A stretch of 51,460 nt of DNA, from contig JAAETJ010000754.1 in NCBI GenBank assembly GCA_024228495.1, forward strand, positions 1 through 51,460, written 5' to 3'. Shown here one piece after another: positions 45,507 through 51,460 of this stretch. The position numbers and the translations under genes are program-made. The DNA comes from a bacterium (lineage in GTDB: Bacteria; Pseudomonadota; Alphaproteobacteria; Rhizobiales; JAKIUO01). Numbering within the stretch: position 1 is the first letter of the stretch; each line of letters opens with the position of its first letter. The notes beneath the pieces are model-generated. The model had not been told where the DNA came from. It saw only the letters and a list, made by a program, of their open reading frames with translations, and did no database searches.

Positions 45507-47195
45507 TTAATTTTCCAATAACTCTTTCTGGATTTCTTCTGGCAGAGGGAACCAGCGCAGGGTTTCTGCCTGACCGGTGAACGCTCCTCCTTTGCTAACT
45601 GCTGCGCCCTTTGCGCTATGTGCCTGGTTGAAAATACTGCGGGCTTCTTCCAGATAGCACTTCAGGGCCTCTTCACCGATGCTCGCTGCCGTTGTTGCAG
45701 TGGTGCCAAGTATATCCAGATTCTCCAACCCCAGCGGCGCAGTATCTGCCGCGCTACAATGACGCCAAAGCCCGTTATCGGAATCAAACGTGTAATGCGG
45801 TAGTAGCTTCCAGCCATGCTCGGCGACGAGATTGATGGCCTCAATAATATAATTGGCAACGGTATCGGAAAAAAAATAATTAAATCCGATTCTAGTCCAG
45901 CCTGGTTTAATACCGTTGCAACCGTGAACGATGCTTTCTTCGAAAGCGCGGGATTGATCCATGTCGATGTGTAGCAAGCGGTGACCATATGGTCCAGCAC
46001 AAGAACACCCGCCCCTAGACTGAATACCGAACAAGTCATTGAGGAGGGCGACTACGAAGTCATGATGCAGATTCTGCTTACCGTGACGGATGACAAAAGA
46101 GACGATGGAAAGACGCGGAAGAACCGGATTGCCGAGTACTTGAATATTCGGATTGGCAACCCATTTTTTGAGTGCGCGGCGTACGAACGAAGTTTCTCGT
46201 TCTTCGATCAAATCAACGCCAACGAAAGCTTTAAGTTGAAAAGCAAGGCCTGCACGTATACTTTCAATGATAGCCGGTGTGCCACCTTCCTCGCGGTGCT
46301 CTTTGTCTGAAATGTAAACATGTTCGGTGGGATTGACGTAGCTAACCGTGCCTCCACCCGGCCGGGCCGGGACACGGTTATCCATCAACCGCTTATGCAC
46401 GACCAATACGCCTGGCGAACCGGGGCCGCCGACGAATTTATGGGGTGACATAAACAGCGCGTCCATGGCCGGTGTGCCGCCCTCGCCGGTAACGTCAATG
46501 GCGATATAGGGTGCCGCTGCAGCATAATCCCAAAATGACAAGGCGTTATGGGCGTGCAATAAGCACGAAATGCCGTGCATGTCTGAAATGATTCCCGTAA
46601 CATTGGAGGCCGCTGAAAAACTGCCTATCAGCAACTCCCGATCCTTGTGGAGTCGGAGCTGTTGCTCCAGATGCACTAAGTCAATGCGGCCATCGGCATC
46701 TTCATTGATAGTGATGACGTCGGCGATGGTTTCACGCCAAGGTAACTCGTTGGAATGATGCTCATAGGGACCAATAAAAACGACTGGCCTTTCGCCTGCA
46801 GGAATGGATTTTGACAGTCCATATTTGGCATCCAGGTTGGTCGGGATACGGATATTCAGAATATCTATCAAGTGGTTGATCGCGCCTGTCGCACCGGAGC
46901 CACAAAAGATGACTGCATAATTCTCATCGGCATTTACAGAACGCCGGATTTGAGCACGCGCCTGTTCGCGGTAGTGGGTCGTCTGTAATCCGGTCAGCGA
47001 CGTTTCGGTATGGGTATTGGCATAATAGGGCAGCACCTGATCGCGGAGAAAGGTTTCGATGAAATCAAGGGCGCGGCCGGAGGCTGTGTAATCGGCGTAA
47101 GTAATGCGCCGGTGCCCGTAAGGCCCATCAATAACATGGTCGTCTCCAATGACCGATTTTCTGATTCTGTCGAGAAGAAGGTCTTTGTTGGTCAT
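45507..47195 (-). CDS. Class V aminotransferase / cysteine desulfurase-like protein
   Basis: The 562-residue PLP enzyme has the class V layout. The probable Schiff-base lysine is Lys253 in FMSPHKFVGGPGSPG. FIGPYEHHSNELPWRE carries the His that stacks on the cofactor in SufS/CsdA relatives. A Cys-rich segment, QSRGGCSCAGPYGHRL, sits where desulfurases have their catalytic loop. It is longer than SufS (about 400-410), with an extra C-terminal part of some 110 residues. Substrate not assigned. No suf or isc genes are nearby. Confidence 0.82.
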   Translation of the reverse strand: MTNKDLLLDRIRKSVIGDDHVIDGPYGHRRITYADYTASGRALDFIETFLRDQVLPYYANTHTETSLTGLQTTHYREQARAQIRRSVNADENYAVIFCGSGATGAINHLIDILNIRIPTNLDAKYGLSKSIPAGERPVVFIGPYEHHSNELPWRETIADVITINEDADGRIDLVHLEQQLRLHKDRELLIGSFSAASNVTGIISDMHGISCLLHAHNALSFWDYAAAAPYIAIDVTGEGGTPAMDALFMSPHKFVGGPGSPGVLVVHKRLMDNRVPARPGGGTVSYVNPTEHVYISDKEHREEGGTPAIIESIRAGLAFQLKAFVGVDLIEERETSFVRRALKKWVANPNIQVLGNPVLPRLSIVSFVIRHGKQNLHHDFVVALLNDLFGIQSRGGCSCAGPYGHRLLHIDMDQSRAFEESIVHGCNGIKPGWTRIGFNYFFSDTVANYIIEAINLVAEHGWKLLPHYTFDSDNGLWRHCSAADTAPLGLENLDILGTTATTAASIGEEALKCYLEEARSIFNQAHSAKGAAVSKGGAFTGQAETLRWFPLPEEIQKELLEN

Positions 47196-47510
47196 GTCTT
47201 TAATCTCGCTAGGTTGTTTAATTTCAAAGACTTATGTGACATCGGTGGCAAGTAGCGTGCGTTCTGTTTCAAATAACATGTGTATGATGGGTAGCACGGG
47301 AGGAGGGAAGAAAGAAAAATTTTTTTCCTACACCAAAATAGGGTTCCTGGCAGTAATTTAAGAATGTTCTCTCTTTATACTTGTATCCATTTGATGTCGA
47401 CGATAAAGAATTGCGTGCAGTGCCAACTCCTTTGGGAACATCACCCCAATCAATGTTCGAGCTGGAATATTCTCCATAGCGATTTTTCATCTGACTTATT
47501 TGACCGTTCG
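47196..47510 (-). other. Intergenic region with a possible small gene
   Basis: A 73-codon minus-strand frame runs from an ATG at 47490 to 47269. It begins MKNRYGEYSSSNIDWGDVPK and has no match that I recognise. It lacks a good ribosome site and uses more A/T-rich codons than its neighbours. It may be a real small orphan gene, but chance is as likely. Nothing else is visible in these 315 bases. Confidence 0.25.
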
Positions 47511-48902
47511 CTAAAATCCCATCAATGAGGCAGGGATGTCCGTTATGTCGTCGACGCGATCTTTTTTCATGCGTTCGGCAATCAAGAAGGCCAACTCTAG
47601 CGATTGATTGGCGTTGAGACGCGGGTCGCAATGAGTGTGATAGCGGGCCGACAGATCAGTTTCCTTGATGCCATGAGCACCGCCCGTACATTCGGTTACC
47701 TGCTGGCCGGTCATCTCGATATGGATACCGCCAGGATGGGTACCCTCTGCTTGATGAATATCGAAGAACTCACCGACCTCTTGCATAATGTCATTGAACG
47801 GACGGGTCTTGTAACCAGATGTGGCTTTTACGGTGTTGCCATGCATGGGATCGCACGACCAAACAACCGAGCGGCCTTCTTTTTCAATGGAGCGGATCAG
47901 TTCGGCTTGATGCTCGGCACCTTTGCCAGCGCCAAAGCGGCAGATCAGCGTCAGGCGGCCCGCTTCGTTATCGGGATTGAGAACGTCGTTGAGCTTGATC
48001 AGCTCGTCAGGTTCAATGCTTGGACCGCATTTGATACCAATGGGGTTTTTGACACCGCGGGCAAATTCTACATGGGCGTGATCAAGCTGGCGGGTGCGAT
48101 CACCAATCCACAGCATATGGCCAGAGGTCGCATAATGCTCGCCTGTTGTTGAATCAATGCGCGTTAAAGCCTGTTCATAGCTTAGTAAAAGTGCTTCATG
48201 GCTGACATAAAAACTCGTGGAGCGCAGCTGAGGCACGTTTTCAGGGGTCAGGCCACAAGCGCGCATGAAGCGCAGGCTTTCCGAAATGCGGTCTGCAAGG
48301 TCCTCATAGCGGTCGCCGGCCGGGCTGTCTTTGAGATAGTTGCGGTTCCATTGATGGACGTGCTCCAGATTAGCATAGCCTCCACCGGCAAAAGCGCGCA
48401 ACAGATTGAGTGTTGCAGCCGATTGACGATAGGCCATGATCTGGCGCTCGGGGTCCGGTTCGCGGCTTTTGTCCTCGAACTCCATGGCGTTAATAATGTC
48501 ACCGCGATAGCTTGGCAACTTGACACCGTCCTGGTCTTCAATAGACGATGAGCGTGGTTTGGCAAATTGTCCGGCAATACGCCCGACTTTTACGACGGGA
48601 GAGCCGCCTGCATAGGTCAGCACCGCAGCCATTTGCAAAAAAATGCGAAAGAAATCACGGATATTATCGGCATTATGCTCGGCAAAGCTTTCGGCGCAAT
48701 CACCGCCTTGGAGTAAAAACCCATTGCCACTGGCAACTTCAGCGAGGCATTTTTTAAGCTCACGGGCTTCGCCAGCAAATACCAGCGGGGGAAATTCGGC
48801 CAGCCGCTCTTCGACTTTGTGGAGTTCGTTCTTGTCGCTATAATCGGGCATATGCAACCCGGGTTTGTCGCGCCAGTTCCTAGGAGACCATTTGTTGGTC
48901 AT
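47511..48902 (-). CDS. aroF: Class II 3-deoxy-D-arabino-heptulosonate 7-phosphate synthase
   Basis: This enzyme condenses phosphoenolpyruvate and erythrose 4-phosphate in the first step of the shikimate pathway. It is the plant-like class II type. It has [18 protein letters not shown] at the start, [27 protein letters not shown], and [20 protein letters not shown] near the metal site. [18 protein letters not shown] lies toward the end. The frame opens at 49007, but [10 protein letters not shown] (ATG at 48902, GGATGG eight bases upstream) is the family start, giving 463 residues. The metal-binding Cys is in GGDCAESF. Confidence 0.94.
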   Translation of the reverse strand: MTNKWSPRNWRDKPGLHMPDYSDKNELHKVEERLAEFPPLVFAGEARELKKCLAEVASGNGFLLQGGDCAESFAEHNADNIRDFFRIFLQMAAVLTYAGGSPVVKVGRIAGQFAKPRSSSIEDQDGVKLPSYRGDIINAMEFEDKSREPDPERQIMAYRQSAATLNLLRAFAGGGYANLEHVHQWNRNYLKDSPAGDRYEDLADRISESLRFMRACGLTPENVPQLRSTSFYVSHEALLLSYEQALTRIDSTTGEHYATSGHMLWIGDRTRQLDHAHVEFARGVKNPIGIKCGPSIEPDELIKLNDVLNPDNEAGRLTLICRFGAGKGAEHQAELIRSIEKEGRSVVWSCDPMHGNTVKATSGYKTRPFNDIMQEVGEFFDIHQAEGTHPGGIHIEMTGQQVTECTGGAHGIKETDLSARYHTHCDPRLNANQSLELAFLIAERMKKDRVDDITDIPASLMGF

Positions 48903-49076
48903 TTCGTACCCATCCATCTTGTTATAAAAGCAGATCGTTTGCGGTAATTTCAGCTGATATATAGTAAACTTCACGCCAGTTATAAGGGACAGTTTACGCA
49001 GTTTCAAACAGCTTTCTTTACGATTTAGCGCAACAAGGGTTAATCTGCATACGAGAAGTCATGAAAGGGCACAAAT

Positions 49077-50222
49077 ATGCGAACAAGCGAACCGTCATTT
49101 TCCATCGGAATGGAGGAGGAATATCACCTTGTCGAGATAGACACCGGTGATCTTGTCATACAGCAACCAGATGAATTGCTGGCCACATGCACCAAAGCGC
49201 TTGGCGATCGTGTGACCCGCGAGTTTCAACAATGCCAAATCGAAATCGGTACTAAAGTGTGTGCTAATGCGGGTGAAATACGCTCTGAACTACGCGAATT
49301 GCGCGCTGGTATTGCCGATATTACCAGGCAGCATGGTATCGCCCCTATTGCTGTTTCGACCCATCCATATGGCGAATGGGACAAGCAGGTGCACACCAGG
49401 CGCGAGCGCTATGATCTGCTGGAGCGTGATATGCAGATCGCTGCGCGGCGTTTGCTGATTTGTGGCATGCATGTGCATGTGGGTATCGAAGATGAAGCCT
49501 TGCGCATTGATCTGTTCAACCAGGCCTCCTATTTTTTGCCGCATCTGTTGGCACTGACCGCTTCGTCACCGTTTTGGAAAGGCGGTATGACCGGGCTGAA
49601 AGCCTACCGCTTGTCGGTATTTGACGAGCTACCGCGCACCGGTTTGCCCGAACCGTTTTCAAGCTGGGGTGAATATCGCCGCATGGTCAATCTGTTGGTC
49701 GAGGCGAAGATCATCTCCGATGCGACGATGATCTGGTGGGACCTGCGCCCTTCTGAAAAATTTCCGACCCTTGAAATGCGCATCTGTGATGTTTGCCCGC
49801 GGATCGATGATGCAGTGGCGGTGGCCATGTTGTACCGATGCATTTTGCGTATGCTTTACCGTCTGCGCCATAATAATCAGCGCTGGCGGGCTTATCCAAC
49901 GTTCCTTATTCGCGAAAACCGCTGGCGGGCGCAACGTTATGGGGTCAGCGGCACAATGATCGATTTCGGGCGCGGCGAGATGTTGCCATTTCATGAGTTG
50001 ATCGATGAGCTGATCGAGCATGTGATGGAAGATGCCCAGGTGCTCGATTGCGTTGATGAGGTCAATCATTGCAAAACCATCGCTCGTGAAGGCACCAGCG
50101 CCGATCGCCAGATTGCCCTGTTTAAAAAACTGGCCGCAGAGGGCGCTAGCGACAAGGAAGCACTGCGCGCGATTGTGCAAGCTCTTCGCGCTGAAACATT
50201 GGAGGGGACCAGCTTTGAATGA
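49077..50222 (+). CDS. YbdK/GCS2-type carboxylate-amine ligase
   Basis: The 381-residue product belongs to the glutamate-cysteine ligase family 2 (GCS2, YbdK). It has FSIGMEEEYHLVEIDTGDLV at the N-terminus with the metal-binding glutamates, CQIEIGTKVC, GIAPIAVSTHPYGEW and ICGMHVHVGIEDE. Further motifs are TASSPFWKGGMTGLKAYR, IWWDLRPSEKFPTLEMRICD and ENRWRAQRYG. YbdK relatives join a carboxylate to an amine with weak glutamate-cysteine ligase activity. The true substrate here is unknown. Its stop overlaps the start of the next gene as ATGA, so the two are probably translated together. Confidence 0.9.
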   Translation: MRTSEPSFSIGMEEEYHLVEIDTGDLVIQQPDELLATCTKALGDRVTREFQQCQIEIGTKVCANAGEIRSELRELRAGIADITRQHGIAPIAVSTHPYGEWDKQVHTRRERYDLLERDMQIAARRLLICGMHVHVGIEDEALRIDLFNQASYFLPHLLALTASSPFWKGGMTGLKAYRLSVFDELPRTGLPEPFSSWGEYRRMVNLLVEAKIISDATMIWWDLRPSEKFPTLEMRICDVCPRIDDAVAVAMLYRCILRMLYRLRHNNQRWRAYPTFLIRENRWRAQRYGVSGTMIDFGRGEMLPFHELIDELIEHVMEDAQVLDCVDEVNHCKTIAREGTSADRQIALFKKLAAEGASDKEALRAIVQALRAETLEGTSFE

Positions 50223-50771
50223 TCTTATTTTTTAAATTTTCAGGACTGATCGGTCCGGTTCCAACCTTTATCGCATCTTTGATCGACCTCTTCGTTTTCA
50301 CTTCAGCGCTTGCCTGGTATTTTTATATCCGCTGGTCGAAGGTTTATGTCGAGGAACTGAAAGAAGGACTGTTGGAAGGGGGCGGTCTTGCCCCTGGTGT
50401 TGAAAGCCTGCTGCATGATTTGGAAAATCCGCAAGACCGCCAGGCCGTCTATTTGAAACAGCTCGGCTCTTTGTTGCGATGGTCAGACAGATATTGGGGA
50501 CCGGTCAGGAAGTTTCGTTCGCAAAAACAGGCCGGGTCCAGCAACTTTTTTGTCCATAATGCATGGTCACCACAAAGCTACGCCTTTTCGCTCAAGCTCG
50601 CTGTTATATACCCTATTGTCAGCATAATTCTTGTCTGGGCGATCAGCGGACAGAACACGTCCGGCGTTCCTCGATTACTTCCTGAAAATCTTGAACCCGT
50701 GCAACGGGCAACAGCCTTTCTCGGCCTTACAATCGCCACGTGGATGTGGTATTTGTACGGATGTACGTCCG

Positions 50772-50793
50772 GCTGGAAACAAGCTGGAAACAA
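50772..50793 (+). repeat. 11-bp tandem duplication causing a frameshift
   Basis: GCTGGAAACAA is present in two perfect adjacent copies. Eleven bases shift the frame, and deletion of one copy restores it. The junction peptide would be SGWKQYVYF. It could be a real slipped-strand mutation or an assembly error. Confidence 0.9.
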
Positions 50794-50805
50794 TATGTAT
50801 ATTTC

Positions 50806-50913
50806 GCAGTCGCAGGCGCAGTCGCAGTCACAGTCGCAGTCGCAGGCGCAGGCGCAGTCGCAGTCGCAGTCGCAGTCGCAGTCGCAGTCGCAGTCACATT
50901 CGCAGTCGCAGTC
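50806..50913 (+). repeat. Hexanucleotide microsatellite, 18 units of GCAGTC type
   Basis: Eighteen adjacent six-base units are seen. Thirteen are exactly GCAGTC, three GCAGGC, one ACAGTC and one ACATTC. In the downstream coding frame they read Ala-Val, Ala-Gly, Thr-Val and Thr-Phe. In the frame as annotated from 50219 they read Ser-Gln/Ala-Gln. Unit gain or loss would not change the frame. Confidence 0.93.
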
Positions 50914-51460
50914 ATAATTCTGGAAGACCGTGCAGAGACAAAAAACTGGCAAAGGCACTTTTATGCCGGGCACTGGATATTTTTCACCCTCGCCATTTTT
51001 ATCGCGGCAGGGTATGCCGATTTCATTCCGGCCAAAACCTTTGCCTTTGTATGGGCCCTGCTGATATTCATGGCTCTGCTGCCTCTGCTCAACGCTGCAT
51101 TCGACTGGTTGTCATTGGGGGTAACGCGCAGCCTGTTGACGACAACGCTGGAACAAAAAGGACAAGGGGCAGTGGGGCGCAGTCTCGTGGATCTGGTCCT
51201 TGCTGTAGTGTCACTTGTCTTACTGGCGCTCATCGCCACCGCCGCCTTGCAATGTCTTAATCTGTTGTCTGTATCAGGTGGCGGCAAACAGATTTACGAT
51301 CTCGCGGGACTGTTTGACAATCTGCGCAACAGGTCATATGAGCCAGCGGTCTGGTGGATATATTTCACCTTGTTCTCCACGCTTTTGCCAACGATTGTTC
51401 ATGCGGTCGCCGGGGTCAAAAGCCTGCTGGGATGGACATTTGGCAAGAAGCAGCGACGCC

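Larger units (their letters stand above)
50219..51460 (+). pseudogene. Frameshifted membrane protein gene with hexanucleotide repeat (runs off window)
   Basis: I do not recognise the family. As it stands the frame from 50219 ends at 50917 (232 residues) with a Ser-Gln tail from the repeat. GCTGGAAACAA occurs twice in tandem (50772-50782 and 50783-50793). Taking out one 11-base copy joins this frame to another that is open to the window end. The joined product reads ...YGCTSGWKQYVYF, then an Ala-Val-rich stretch of 36 residues, then IILEDRAETKNWQRHFYAGH. Further hydrophobic segments follow (IFFTLAIFIAAGYADF, FVWALLIFMALLPLL, LVLAVVSLVLLALIA). The N-terminal half has two or three membrane segments (near 6-35 and 125-145). 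It is co-translated with the YbdK-like gene. Confidence 0.7.

Noticed and set aside
50578-50973. Minus-strand open frame rich in Cys-Asp repeats over the hexanucleotide tract
   Set aside because: It exists only because the GCAGTC repeat is free of stop codons in all six frames. The flanks show no coding character on this strand.
50631-51260. Plus-strand 209-codon frame rich in Ser-Arg repeats
   Set aside because: It is the third reading of the same repeat. Upstream and downstream parts look random, while the Ala-Val frame gives clear membrane segments.

Overview
The window looks like a piece of an alphaproteobacterial chromosome of moderate GC. This rests on gene content and order: rplU with a long C-terminal extension, then rpmA, a GNAT gene, obgE and proB; a TrcR/DUF1013 regulator gene; a class II DAHP synthase; sucA-sucB-lpd; and ccmA beside acnA. 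The organism appears able to respire nitrate and to make heme d1, so it is probably a facultative denitrifier. I cannot name the genus.

Bases 1-8015 hold a cupredoxin gene and a heme d1 operon (nirE-C-F-DL-G-H-J-N). It is preceded by a class II-type Fnr/Dnr box and a matching -10. nirS itself is not in the window and may lie just upstream. Bases 8016-14898 hold a complete napFDAGHBC operon for periplasmic nitrate reductase, with a perfect TTGAT-N4-ATCAA box upstream of napF. Long inverted repeats lie in the napA-napG and napB-napC spacers. An orphan TRAP-type binding protein gene follows (15028-16068).

Bases 16069-16560 are a small graveyard: a tyrosine-recombinase remnant abuts a frameshifted IS982-like transposase remnant, right at the 3' end of msrA. 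Housekeeping genes follow: typA, an alpha/beta hydrolase gene, and the 2-oxoglutarate dehydrogenase set sucA-sucB-lpd. Bases 26577-34979 form a surface-polysaccharide region: a GH10 glycosidase, a WecG-type transferase, two GT4 transferases, a coiled-coil membrane protein with four internal repeats, trcR/DUF1013 and galE. A broken metallopeptidase-like gene lies directly behind galE.

Bases 35422-40128 (minus strand) hold a HAD nucleotidase, proB, obgE, a GNAT gene and rpmA-rplU. Then come a 2OG-Fe(II) oxygenase, an HPP-family membrane protein, acnA, a ccmA with no ccmB beside it, a class V aminotransferase, class II aroF and a YbdK/GCS2-type ligase.

The last gene (50219 to the window edge) is the most unusual. 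It is a membrane protein whose reading frame is broken by an 11-bp tandem duplication, immediately before an 18-unit hexanucleotide repeat. Removing one copy restores an open frame to the window end and turns the repeat into an Ala-Val membrane segment.
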